DNA from: Chytridium lagenaria
Lineage: Eukaryota > Chytridiomycota > Chytridiomycetes > Chytridiales > Chytridiaceae
Direction of reading: 5' to 3'
DNA length: 64,000 nt
Assembly (NCBI GenBank): GCA_025449115.1
Contig: JAHLKC010000079.1
Span: forward strand, 62,001 to 126,000
Positions 21,233 to 32,853 of this stretch are shown piece by piece. The stretch's first letter is position 1; each line of letters opens with the position of its first letter. The notes under the pieces are model-generated. The model had not been told where the DNA came from. It saw only the letters and a program-made list of their open reading frames with translations, and made no database searches. The position numbers were made by a program, and so were the translations under genes.

Positions 21233-22561
21233 ATGTCTGTAAATGCTGCACAGCTGGATGCGGGAGGGAACCTGTGCTTATTCAGGGGGAGCGGACGTTC
21301 TTCACACAAGGTTTGTGGGAGGAGTTTTTTGATGTCGCTGTCCAGTTCTTTTTGTATTGGTGATGATGAGAAGGCAGTTCATCCCGCTACTTACTTTCGG
21401 GTTATATTGTGGGAGGGTGATTCCTTGATTGTGTTGTATGCCTGATGTTGATTCTTGACTCTGCCACTGCTAATATTTCAACAAACATGACAGATGGCGT
21501 TATGATGGATTACTTAAGTGGAAAGTAAGTGAGAGTGACCCCCCATTGTGGGTTTGCTGTTTACTGTGAGACACGGGTTAATATGATAAATTGTATGCTA
21601 ACTTTTTTACTAGTGGGTACCCTGGACAAGGCCACCACTATTACTGCGTCAAAGGAAAACTATACCTCAGTGAGTGTTTCAGCCAGCATCTTGCTTCATT
21701 TGTTCGACACCTGTTTCCTTTTCGTGCGCTCTTTGCCGCTAGGCTGCTTTTATATTGTTGGAGACGATGAAATTCGGAAGTGTACCTGACGCCTCATACC
21801 AGCAAACCGTCGAGTCATCTACGTACCCCCAAAACCGCAAGCCTTTTTTGACACCCTCACCGTCCCCCTTCCGAATCTTCAAGAAGGTAAACTCGTTCAA
21901 CCTTGGTTTGGAGCCAACCGGTATGAGGGTGTGTGTGTTCCAGTAAGTGAAGCATTATCATTATTTTTAAATCTGATCATAGTATATATAGGTACCTAAC
22001 GGTGGCCTTCCGGTGGCTGGAACGGTGACGTGGACCTTTAAGGAGGGAGGGGCATTTGAGTTTAGTACGTTCCATCGTCAGCTCACTTCGAGAATTGAAG
22101 GAAGTATGTATTGCGCTGTCTAATCATTTCATTTAAATCCATTTACCCCCTTCTCCGCCGTTGGATTGAAAAACTCTTTATTTTTGTTCTTCGATGATTA
22201 CGACAACCTAACTTTCTTGACAGCTGCCCCATACCAACAAAGCGAAGACGACTTTCTCCCCGCCTACGCAGCCCCACCCTCCGATCCCCCCATCTCCGCC
22301 TACGATCCCATCGGTCCACCCCCTGGAAACCCTACTGAACAATCTAGTATCCCTATTTTCGCAGCATCCATACCTCCCGCAACTGCAGTTTCTGTTGCTG
22401 AAACAACTCCCGCCATTACTGCGTATGAGATTTCGCCATCATCGGAACAACCGCGGGATGTGCCAGTGTCTTTATTGGATGCGGGCGAGGTTTTGCCGGA
22501 GTCGGGGAGCGCTGTTATGACTCCGACGGTGGGAGCAGTTTTGACGGAGGAAAGCAAGTGA
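21233..22561 (+). CDS. WBP2-like protein with GRAM domain and proline-rich tail
   Basis: Resembles WW-domain-binding protein 2. The N-terminus reads MSVNAAQLDAGGNLCLFRG. Later exons give GHHYYCVKGKLYLS (matching the KGTxYLT strand of the GRAM domain), PFRIFKKVNSFNLGLEPTG and, after an intron ending near 21991, VPNGGLPVAGTVTWTFKEGG followed by AFEFSTFHRQL. The last block matches the end of the WBP2 GRAM domain (GG...KLTFKEGGAIEF). The C-terminal exon is Pro/Ala-rich with LPAY, an LPxY-type WW-binding motif, and PPSDPP. About six exons; the region 21290-21500 is uncertain and may include a one-base slip after LFRG. An adaptor role with WW-domain ubiquitin ligases is inferred from the family only. 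Confidence 0.6.
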
Positions 22562-24767
22562 TGGTGTGATGGATGTTGAAGCTGTGGATCAGTCGGTGTG
22601 AAAGAAGGCTTGCCTGTATTTGCTTACCGCCTGAGATGTTTTAAATGTCGCGTTTGTTTGCCTTTGCACAAGTGCAGAGTGAAATCTATATCGAGGGTCA
22701 ATGCTTTTTGGGAATCTGTTTGTTGACGTACCCACCTGTTTAAAGATTGTGAACTTTTTTTTGCCTTATTCTATTGTTGTTTGATAGTTGTTTTATTGTC
22801 TTTTATATTCTCATGAACATGCATTACATTTTCTTATATCTGAGCATTGCCGTGTGTTTTTCGGAATAATACTTGCTCTGGTGAATATTCCATTGTTTTT
22901 GTTGAATATATATTTCACTTACATTAGGTCTTAAAAGTTAAAAGCACACCTGTGTGACATTGTTGTCAAAAAAAAAAAAAAGTTGGACCAATCCCATATC
23001 GTCTGTGTTGTTTGCGTTCAATTCTTCTCCTGGAATATTCAGGTGGCCCACACCCAAATTCCACACATCCACTGCAAGAATATTCTCTTTTCGACTCTGA
23101 GGAGACCGTCATCGTCTGTCTGGCTGAGTTTCCTACTTTGAACTCTTACCACTACAACAACACTTTCTTATCGCGTATATTCGCTCAAAAAAAGATATCT
23201 TTAACGCGTGAGAGAGGGAAGAGGCAATTTGGATCGAGCTGCAACTAAACCTGCAACAAAAGAGGCACAGCTTGACAATTTTTGTAACGAATTCGTCAAT
23301 TTTGTTCAGCTAGAACACAGACCGAGAACCTTTGGACTCTTGAAATGGGAGTTCAGAAGAAGGTTTGTTGTAAAGAAGTTGATGGAACAATCAATTGGGG
23401 AAAATGGTTGCCTTTCTTACGCGACAGGATATACATGCAAGAAAAAGATAATGAACACCATTATGGAAACAATAGGAATGTCATAGAAACTTGAATAAAC
23501 ATTTAGAGAAAGTAAACGAGAGAATAAAACGAATAGACCCGAGTTCCTTCCACATTCCTTGCTGCCAACCCCTTTCAGCTAACAAATACCCACAAAATCC
23601 CAAAGGTAAAATCCCAATGTGACAAGTTCAACGTTCCCAACATTTTATTTCCAACATTTCCAACACGGACACCTAGGAACAAAAAGTTACATCGACTGCA
23701 ACGCAAGTTAACAACAACAGGTGAGGAGATACCTTTCTTCCATAGCACATCCTCTTCTACCACTACATACACCCACTCTCTCTTTCTGTCCCTTTCACCT
23801 GTCGCCTTTTCGTCGATGGGTCTTCGGACGCTCGTCTGGTAGTTGGGCTTGCCACGATGGCAAATTTTTGGGTGGAGTGGTTCACGGACGGACGAACTGG
23901 ACGGACTGGTCTGGTTTTTTGGGAGCCATCTCTGGAAAGGATTGGAGGCAAACAGCTGGGCCACCTCTTTCTTTTGAGCAGGGCTGGGAGGACGTCAAGT
24001 GTGGAGGCTACTCTTCCTTCACCCTTTCTGTTTGGGATACCGTAGGTTGGGGGTCGATGACGACGGACGATGACGACGATGACGGGCTCTGGTGATTGCT
24101 CTCTTATTCCCAATACTTTTTACTGTTCGTCATGAGGACGATATGGGGGAGTGGTGTAGGAGGGCCATTTTTTTTGTAGGGTGGCACCTTCCTCCACCCA
24201 CTTCACATCCACCTCCTCAACCAAACAGCAATATGCCGCGAGGGCGGTCCAGTATCAGTTGCCCATTTACTGTGGACACTCTATTACAACATAGACCTTA
24301 TCGGCTCCCCCTTCCATCATCCCTCCTCTCTTCACCACCCTTCCCCCTCCCATCTTGCCTTTGGTCTCCTCTGAGACCGTCTATTAGACCTGACCCGTCA
24401 ATCCTCCCTTGTTTTGAGGAAAAAGCCCATTGTTGGGAAAGGGTGGGAATATCGGGACAGACCGGGATATAGATTGACAGAACTCTTATCTGACACTCCG
24501 ATTGGGTACAATCCACGTGCACTTCTTTGTACGACAGTGTACTCTTATCAGAGCTGTTCCGGCATTTCCCTTTAATTGCGGACTTAAAAACTTTTTTGTT
24601 CTTGCCTCGTGTTTTTAAAACATTGCAACTCACCCCTTTATTTTTATCAGCAGTTCAAAAAAAGGATTGAATTCACGCGAACACGACCTGCGCAAGTCAA
24701 CCACCAACAACCCCCCTCACACGCAAACCCCTTAATCAAGACCATTACAAAACGCCATCCTCTCCTG
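22562..24767. other. 2.2-kb intergenic region without a recognisable gene
   Basis: Between two plus-strand genes. I see poly-A/T runs (for example 22967-22981) and pyrimidine-rich tracts towards 24300-24700, as expected for the promoter and leader of the downstream cold-shock-domain gene. Open frames up to 130 codons exist on both strands around 23575-24110 but overlap each other and show no motif or splicing pattern. Confidence 0.45.
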
Positions 24768-26304
24768 ATGGAAAGGGCTGTGAAGCCAGATTCCATCCAC
24801 CAGCAAGCAGACTCGTCCGCAACGCTCACCTCCGAAGCCCACGACCACACCACAAAGTCAACACCACAAGCTCCAGTTACTTCAGTCCCTTCACCGTCTC
24901 TTTCACACCCCCATCATCTTCCGCTGGCTTCATATCAAGACGACGCGTCCCCCGTGGACCCTGCCCCGCAGTCACCGTTGCAGGCGCTTGCGGAAACTTT
25001 TCTGCCGGCGCAGGGGTACGAGGGGGCATATTTGATTCAGGGACACGGAATTCCCATGCCACCGCATATGGGGAATCCTTATCATCAGGTGGCGCATCAT
25101 ATTCCTGGGGGGTTGCCTTTGACGAACGCGGCGGGAATGAGGTCGTATGGAACAGTCAAGTTTTTTAATTCTCAGAAAGGTGGGTTTTTGTTGGTATTGT
25201 TTCGAGGGTATTTTAATATGAAAGGCATATATTTACTAACTATTTTTGTGAGAATAGGTTATGGATTTATTATTCCGGATGACGGTGATCTCGAAGGTTT
25301 GTAACATATCATTTATCCTTGTTTCCCATCGATTTATTTCATTAACCGTTCTTTTGCAACAGTCTTTGTGCACCATACCGCCATCTTAAAGCCCGATGGC
25401 GGCTTCCGCAGTCTCGCCGAAGGTGAAAAAGTAGAATACGACCTCCTCCAAGGTCCCAAAGGTCTCCACGCCGCCAACGTCACCGGTCCCAACGGTCTCA
25501 CCGTCCTTGGCGACCCTAAAGCCCGATCCGCGTCATCCACACCAGCTCCCAGTGGAACTCCAGGCCCTCATCACCACAACGTCCCGTCCTCTACTCCCCC
25601 TACGACGCGGTCAAATGGGTATTCAAGGAATACGCCAACTCCAGGAGGTAGGACGTCACCGGGTGGTCGTCAAAGTCAACCACCTCAACAACCGCCGCAT
25701 CTTCATCAGCAACAGCCGCATCAGCAGCAACACGGGTTGAACCCTTACGCAACACCGGTGACAGCAGGTCCCGGATTCGCTTACTACCCCGGTGGAAAAG
25801 ATCATGGTAAGTCCTTCTTCTTGTCCTTCCCCATAGTCGTGTCGCTCATCCCAATTTTTATTTACAGCCCCCGCTTATGTCTATACCGGTCCAAACCCCT
25901 TGTCCCCTCCCCAAGGCTACGCCGTCCCCTCTGGCTACTACCAACCCCAATGGGCTCCCTACCCGGGCGCCATCTACGCCCCCTACCCTCCTCACATGGC
26001 CGCTGCCCCTCCCACCACGACCCCAACCTCCCGCCCCCCCTCCACCCACCGCGAACCCACCACCTCCCCCTCCGACGCTCCTACCGACAAACAACCCTAC
26101 TACTACGCCCCCATGCCCTACCCCAACGGTCCTTCCAATCCACCACCCAATGGATTCTACCCACAGGGGTATTACATGCCGTATAATCCGGCATTCACGA
26201 ACGTGCCACCGACCGCCGCGGAAGCTGTTGCACAGTTTAATGGAGAGGGGGTGAAGGAGAAGAGAGGGAAAAAGGGGGCGGCTATTGTTGCGAAAGAAGG
26301 TTGA
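24768..26304 (+). CDS. cold-shock-domain RNA-binding protein with Gln/His- and Pro/Tyr-rich tail
   Basis: Single cold-shock domain spliced from three exons: SYGTVKFFNSQKG at the end of exon 1 (24768-25179), YGFIIPDDGDLE in exon 2 (25258-25296) and VFVHHTAILKPDGGFRSLAE at the start of exon 3 (25363-25806). The RNP1-like GYGFI and RNP2-like VFVHH motifs are intact. The N-terminal 130 residues are Ser/Pro/His-rich. Downstream of the domain is a PQ/HQ-rich segment, then in exon 4 (25868-26304) a Pro/Tyr-rich stretch (PYYYAPMPYPNG, FYPQGYYMPYNP) and a Lys-rich end. This is a Y-box-like layout, likely binding mRNA or single-stranded nucleic acid and prone to condensates. ATG 24768 is chosen because the upstream frame is non-conserved; no frame break is needed. 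Confidence 0.85.
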
Positions 26305-26885
26305 GGCCCTTGCTTTGGACTTTATACGTGGAGGTTGTGATGAAAGGATGAATACGCAGATTTATATTTTTGTTGAATTTACTTGTTTCTTAGACCCTTC
26401 CCCACCCTTTCCCACCCCTTTTTTTTTCTTCTTTGAACCCTTTTCACATCCAATTAATATTTCTTTATTTTTTTTTACCGTGCACAACCAAAAACCAAAT
26501 TCTTTCAACACTTTCTCCAACCCCCCCCCACCTTTTCTTTGTTCATATTAACGATGCTTTTAAACCCCCTCCATTCTAAACTCCTAATCCCAATTTCTTG
26601 TTGCTGACCCTTTTTTTGCTGACTCGCATGTAAAACCACGTCCAACACACGGCAAAAGGAGTATAGATCGCTCTTTTTTCACCGTGGAAAGTTGAGGCGG
26701 ACGTATCCTGACTCTTCCTTTTGTTTAATTCTTCAGGTTTTTTCTATGGGATTTTTTGTTTTATAAAAAAAAAGATGTAAAAAAAAAAAAAAAGGGCCCT
26801 TAATTCTCGCTCAACCCTTTTTTTTGGGGGGGTGAGAAAGGGTGAAAAAATAGATAAAGTTTGTTTTCTTATATTTGGAAAGGCA
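26305..26885. other. convergent intergenic region with homopolymer tracts
   Basis: Between the cold-shock-domain gene and the COBW GTPase gene. It contains long T, C, A and G runs (around 26420-26480, 26519-26530, 26780-26830). No gene is seen. Confidence 0.5.
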
Positions 26886-28581
26886 TTAGCTGGAGCAACA
26901 GAATGCGTTGAAGGAGGCTGTGAGAGACGGGCCGTCGAGGTTACGACCTGACGAAAAAACGTCAATAAAAAGCGTACAGATAGCAAAGAGTAAACTTAAG
27001 TGCTGGAAAAGAACTAAAAAATAAGGCGGTCAATTCTACAAACTCACCAATAACCACAACCTTCGCCTCAGCCCCACCTAGCTCCCCAACATCCCTACAC
27101 TCATACAACTCCCGCACAGCCTGCACAACCACAACTCCTCCATCACTAGCCGCCAAAATCGCCTTCAACCTCAACACCTCTGGTTTCTTACCATCTTCGC
27201 AGCCCATCACTACACCCTCCCATAAAAGCGACCGTAACCATAGATCAAGTTGATGACGATTCACGAGTGACAAGGGCGTGAGAAGGGCGGTGGAGACCCA
27301 GGATTCGCGGTTGACGTGGTGTGTGTGCGGGTGGGGGTCGGAGCAGCAGACGGTGAGAAGAGAGGTGTCGAGTTGGGAGCGGTTATCGAAAGCGTGGAGG
27401 TCGAGGATATGGGTGATGGGGACGCTGTCCGAACGAAAATAGAATGTTAGACGCGTACCATGAATCCAACAAAAATGAAATGGAATAACACGAAAAAACA
27501 AAGAGTTACCTTGATCTTGTCGTCCATGTGAATGGGGCTGTAGCGTTGATGGTTCGGATTAAAGATTCAATTTCAAGGCGGTCGGCTGGATCTTGCACAA
27601 GATCGGACTTATTAATCACAAGACGGTCCGCCATTGCGATCTGCCTACATTCGCCAAAAGAAATATCAAGCAACGCAGATCAGCATCTCAAAACCGTTTG
27701 ATCATAAAGAATGGTTTTACCTCACACATTCATTAATTCCTCCATCTGGATTCGTTTCCTCGACTTGCTAAAAAGAATCAAAAACAAACATTAAAATCCA
27801 ACCGCGAATAAAACCCTTACCTTCCTCACGTACACAGCATCCACCATCGTCACAATCCCATCTAAACACAGGTCACTCTTCACACCCTCATCCAACCAAA
27901 ACATCTCCGCAATAGGTCCTAAAAAGCATACTCAATATTCACCCAAACCCTCAAAACAACACAAAACCTGGATCTGCAAGTCCCGTTGTCTCCAACAAAA
28001 TATAATCAAACTTTCCCCGTTTCTTCATAAGACTTTCCAGCGCTTTCACACCAGCATCTCTAACCAGACTCCATCAACCAAATACTTTGTGAATCATCGC
28101 TTACTTGACTTCACAGCATAGACACCCATTGTTAAGTTCAAGCCATTCTTCCGCTGTCTCGCCGTTCTTACCCACAGTCAAGCTTTTGTCGATTCCGGAA
28201 CCTTTGACGGGTTAGTTCACGTTTTTGAAAAGGGTTTTTCTTACTGTCCCCGAATTCATTCAGGATCACTGCGATTCGTTTTCCGTGGGTTTCGTCAGTG
28301 AGGAGACTGTTGACAAGGGTTGATTTGCCACTGCCTACAGGAGGGGTTAGCGGACAGTGTTGGGTGGGATGAACCTAGGTAGCCGGTTACGATGGTGACG
28401 GGGACGGGCTTTGATGTGTCGCTATTGAAGGTAAGGTATGAGTTGAATGCCGGGCTATGGGGACTAACGGTTGAGTTGGAAGGGGGGTGGATGGATCAGG
28501 GGCGGTGGGAGAGGTTGCATGGTTTGCGGGACTTGCGGTAACATCGATGAGGGTTGGTGGTTCTTCGTCAGAGTCGTCCAT
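26886..28581 (-). CDS. COBW-domain G3E GTPase, ZNG1-like zinc metallochaperone
   Basis: G3E-family P-loop GTPase; eukaryotic ZNG1 proteins deliver zinc to methionine aminopeptidase 1. Motifs in order: short acidic N-terminus with PPTLIDV; Walker [19 protein letters not shown]; the metal-binding CxCC in [29 protein letters not shown] (switch II region); the guanine-specificity motif NKSDL; and a C-terminal CobW_C domain ([41 protein letters not shown]). The last small exon reads [17 protein letters not shown] and stops at 26886. About nine exons with short introns. ATG 28581 starts [12 protein letters not shown]; relatives carry a short conserved recognition peptide at this end. A Ser/Thr/Pro-rich linker separates it from the GTPase domain. 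No frame break was needed in the motifs checked. Confidence 0.88.
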
Positions 28582-28734
28582 CTTCAAAGTATTTTTTATT
28601 TTTTTTGGCGTTGCGATGTAAAGGTAGCATTGGCGAAAGAAGAGTGAAGTGCTTTTGTTACGCCTTAAAAGGACTTCATATTTTTATTTTACGATAGCAG
28701 CAGCAGCGATTTTCGCAGTGAGGGCGAACTACGT

Positions 28735-29874
28735 TCAAAGTCCCGCCTCTTTCACCAATTTATCCACAACAGAGACTCCAGTCAAATCAATTCTCTCGCT
28801 TTTATGTGAGGAGAGCGCGATCGTAGGAAAAACCTTTTCGTTTATATGTATTAGTCTTTCCATGATGCAGTAAAGATTCGAGCCTACCTTTCCGAATGCT
28901 GAACTGTGGGTGAGCATCTCAGAGGGAGTCATGTTCTTGGAAATAAAATCCTCGTCGGATTCAACGCGAACAGAGATGAGCACTTCGTTGGTCCGTACGG
29001 GTAGGTTTTTGGTTTGGACGTTTACGACTGCCACAAGGCCAGCCACGCTAGCAGCGGTGGCTAAGAGAATTGGCACGGCGTCAGAGGCGGAGTGCGATTG
29101 CAATCAGGTAAAAAAGACGTGGGAAATATCTACCGGATGTGAGTCCTGCTTGAGGGGTTCTAAGAGCGGCGCCGTTGACAAATGTGAAGCTTGAGCCAGG
29201 ACGGTTGACCACTTTATATCGAGCCTTCATTTTAATAGGGAAAACAGGACCAATATAAAATAATGGACTTACGTAAAGATCCAAAGTAACGCCAGGCAAG
29301 GAAGTGAGATTCCACTATAAATACATGTATGTTTAGCACCTTTTTTGTTAGAGAAAATACAGTAAATACAAACCATTGGCGTTAATGGCTTTCTTAAAAG
29401 TCTCAAAGTCGGTCAAATGAAGAGCCGGGGTATTCCACCACGGCCCAGCAGAGCACACAACATGATCAAGCTTTTGGAACTTATCCTAGATGCCGTAAAC
29501 ACGTCAACTTCAACCAAAACAAAGAAACTATATACCGTAATCATCTTGGCCAATTTTTCGGCATCACCCGCATCACCAGCGTTAATGTTCGGCACTGCTG
29601 TTAGCTTCTCGGCAGAGACTTTCTGGCTGTTGATAAAGGCTTTAAGCTTCTCGAGAGATTCGGGGCTTCGAGAGGGTGCGACGACGTTGGCGCCGGCCTT
29701 AAGGAAGTGTAGAACAGCGCCAGACCCGATGTTGCCGGTGGCGCCTGCAAGATAGTGAATAAAGTTGTGATGACTTAGCGAGGATGATCGGTAGGCAAGA
29801 GATGGGCGGTGTATATGTTGACAACCGCACTTACCGATGACGAGGACGACAGAGTTTGCGAGCTTTGAGGCCAT
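28735..29874 (-). CDS. short-chain dehydrogenase/reductase (NAD(P)-binding Rossmann)
   Basis: Starts MASKLANSVVLVI at 29874; after one intron the dinucleotide-binding glycine motif GATGNIGSGAVLHFLKAGAN appears, then PSRSPESLEKLK, GDAGDAEKLAKMI, and an exon with DKFQKLDHVVCSAGPWWNTP (the NNAG-like position of SDRs is CSAG). Later exons hold GPVFPIKMKARY, SSFTFVNGAAL (active-site strand with serine), AAVVNVQT-type core and RTNEVLISVRVESDED, which matches the C-terminal strand of this atypical SDR group. The final exon (VFPTIALSSHKSERI...) follows a 54-nt intron with a clear ACTAATAC branch site. A classical YxxxK is not evident, so the group is atypical and the substrate unknown. Confidence 0.75.
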
Positions 29875-30296
29875 GGTTTTTCACTTTGAGGTCAACGACG
29901 ATCAGAGCGGACAGAGATCAGATGAGTAAGAATGCGGGGAGAGCATTCCTGCTTTATAAATCTGGTCCACAGCATTCTGCCATCCGAAATCGGACAACGG
30001 CAAAAAACAAATGCTTGGAAATGGAGGCGTCTGACTGACAAAGAGAGCAAACAGCCAAAAGTAGGTATTACTAATCCGTTCCAACACCAGGCAATCAATG
30101 CCATCGTCGCGTGTCCTTCAGTCATCGACGTGTCCATCACGTCCAATTTGTCCGTAAAATTGCTGTCTACGTGATTGGAGCGTCATAATGGAGCGGTCGT
30201 GACTGTTAAAGCTTGTGGCCGGCGGACCTTTCCCTTTGGTTCGATCATCGACAAAACAGTTCCCATCCACTCTCATCGTCCTCTATATTTATCGCA
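29875..30296. other. divergent intergenic region
   Basis: About 420 bp between the start codons of the SDR (-) and the LRR protein (+). Nothing coding is recognised; it presumably holds both promoters. Confidence 0.45.
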
Positions 30297-32386
30297 ATGG
30301 GTAACCCACTTTCCAAAGAGCTCCGCCACGCTCGAAACAAAGAGGAGCTTAACCTCTCCAAGTGGGAACCCGGTCTCAAGATCCTCCCTCCGCAAATCAA
30401 ACACTGCAAGCGCCTTCTTCGACTCGTTGTCACCGATAATCATCTCATCGATCTCCCACCAGAACTATCGAGTCTAGGATCATTGGAAGTCCTAGATTTT
30501 TCAAATAACTGCGTCAACAGTTTCCCTGCGAACTTGCCAGAAGTTTGAGGGAGGTCAAGGCCAGCCATAATAGGCTTTTCTTCTCGCTCATTACACCGAG
30601 AATTGGGGAGTTGAGGAATTTGCAGCATTTAGATCTCTCGAATAATCAGTTGGAGTATGTCATTCATTTTTATTAATATTGGGTTTGGTTGCTAGGAAAG
30701 GAAAATTCTAATTATACTTTTTCAGGGAGATCCCCGATGAAATAGGAAGACTTTCTCAGCTAAGAAATCTGCAGCTTCACGATAACAATCTTCGTGTGGG
30801 TTTTAATATATTTTAAGGCCACATGTACTTTAAACTAACATTCACACGAATTGGTCATAAAACAGAATATTCCTTTTGGTGTCTGCAGTATTCAAACGCT
30901 GGAAATTTTAAATGTTAGTAATAACAAGATAACAAAGGTTGGCCCTGAAATTGTGAACTTGCAATCGCTCAAGGTTCGTCGTTGTGCTTAACTACCTATT
31001 TTCAAATTTATAAGTTCTTTTAGGAGCTTGGATTGCTTTAATAATTACATTAGCAACCTTCCGGAGAACCTTGGAAAGCTACCGTCTTTGGAAAAATTAT
31101 TTTTAGGGAGCAATAACATCCAGATGGTGCCAGAATCTTGTACGTATTCTGTTAGTCTCTTCATGATTTTCCACTTCCTTATTTTACACATTTGAATCCG
31201 CTCTTTACTTTAATCTTCTGTTGTTTGACTGATATTTCAAGGCGGCGATTTGTCCAAGCTTGAGGAACTGGATCTCCAGGAGAATCACCAACTGGATGAC
31301 ATTCCAGTGTCTTTTACAAAGGGCAAAGCGGTTACGGAAAGTTCACCTCCGAAATACTCGACTATCAAATGTTCCCGCGGCAGCTAAAAAACTGGATAGA
31401 GCTGGTTGAGTTCAACTTGTCCGATAATGGAGGCATTGAAGAGTTTCCAGGTATGACGACGTACTCCAATTGCGTGATATTATGCTTTTGTTCTTCCTCT
31501 TTAATTTAACTGATACCGGTCTTTTAACTACATTGTTATCAGACATGATTGGTAACTTGATAAATTTGAAGAGACTTGACGCCAGTAATTGCTCCCTCCG
31601 CAATCTACCTGATATCCTCGGTGATTCTTCGAAGCTTGCAGTACCTTGATCTTCGAAAGAACCAGCTCGTCACTATTTCCATCCCCTCTACTGTTTACAA
31701 GCTTGACCATCTTACTCGCCTCTTCCTGACGTGAGTTTACCGCATAAGAAAAATACTTTAGGCTAAGTTTAGTCCTAACCTACAATAATAATTACAGCGA
31801 CAACAGTATTGACGTTCTTCCTGATGGATATGCCACCTTAATATTGTGGAATTGGACGTGAGCGGAAACTGTTTGACGTGTTTGCCTGAGGCAATTGGAG
31901 GCTTAAAAAGCCTCGACAAGTTTTATGCCAACAATAACAAACTTTCGACTTTACCCCAAACGATCGGGTACTTTAAGCTTTTAATACCTATTGTTTGTTC
32001 TCATCTCTAACAATCTTTTCTTCTGGGAAATTCAGAGGTCTTCAGAGCCTTACGGTCTTTGAGCTCAGACACAACCTTCTTAACCACCTTCCGTCTCAGA
32101 TCAGCAACCTCAAATTTCTCATGAGGTTGGATCTTAGCCATAACCGCCTCGGCGTTCTCCCGACAGAAATGCATCGGATGATGGCACTTACGGTGACTCC
32201 TTTACTCAATTTTCCCACATCTTTGAAGCAAGATAATTCTTTCTATTCTAATTGCTTTCTTCCTTCTAGGCGCTGGACCTTCGCGATAACCCGTGGAATG
32301 ATCCACCGCAGAGCGTGATCACGCAGGGAGTGAGTGCTGTGATGATGCACCTCCTCGAGATATCGAAACGAAAGGCCATGGGCTGA
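30297..32386 (+). CDS. leucine-rich-repeat protein, N-terminal myristoylation-type signal
   Basis: About 15 tandem LRRs of the 23-residue type, for example LDFSNNCVNSFP, LQHLDLSNNQLE, LRNLQLHDNNLR, LEILNVSNNKITK, LEKLFLGSNNIQMVP, LVEFNLSDNGGIEEFP, LTRLFLTDNSIDVLP, VELDVSGNCLTCLP and MRLDLSHNRLGVLP, ending LDLRDNPWNDPP and HLLEISKRKAMG. The N-terminus MGNPLSKEL fits the N-myristoyltransferase pattern (Gly2, Ser6, Lys7), suggesting membrane attachment. Layout is LRRC40/Ras-suppressor-like. About nine exons, with introns often inside repeats. At least four one-base slips are needed (near 30530, 31325, 31620, 31840) to keep the repeat register; those at 30530 and 31840 fall inside clear LRR units. 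A scaffold role is inferred. Confidence 0.8.
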
Positions 32387-32853
32387 AACCTCTCGAGAAT
32401 AAAGCGTAACAAAGTATTTACATTCAAAATTCTTTCAAAACGGTAGCGGTGGGCTGTAAATATATTTTACGAAGTCATTTTCCAATTGTGCCAAACTCAA
32501 GGGGAAAAAAAAAGCCAATGAGAATTGTCACTTGTTGAGGTCTGGTAATCGGGAGGTAGAAACCGGGGGGGTGAAGCCCCTCGTCCTTGACTTGAAACTC
32601 GAACGCCCAAACTGACCACCAACAAAGTAAAAACTTTAAAAAACTATCCCAAATCACTTCATCGTCGTTCGTCGTTGTTGTTGTTGTTGTCGTCGTCGTG
32701 GTATCAGGCGGTGCCCGTCATTCCGTCATCTGCATTCTATTATCGCATCCTGCACTCTACCTCATCGTCACTTTTATACATCAGATTCTTCTTCTTTTTT
32801 AGACACCTTATATTGCATATCCTCCATTTACTTCACCCTCGAACGAATGCATA
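32387..32853. other. intergenic region with (GTT/GTC)n tract
   Basis: Upstream of the OGT gene. Contains a trinucleotide run of GTT and GTC units at about 32665-32699 followed by a pyrimidine-rich leader. No gene is seen. Confidence 0.55.

Noticed and set aside
23575..24113. Overlapping open frames on both strands (up to 129 codons)
   Set aside because: They mutually overlap and neither shows a conserved motif or plausible splicing.
26420..26830. Long homopolymer runs as a possible structural element
   Set aside because: Scattered T, C, A and G runs without symmetry or repetition; typical intergenic low complexity here.
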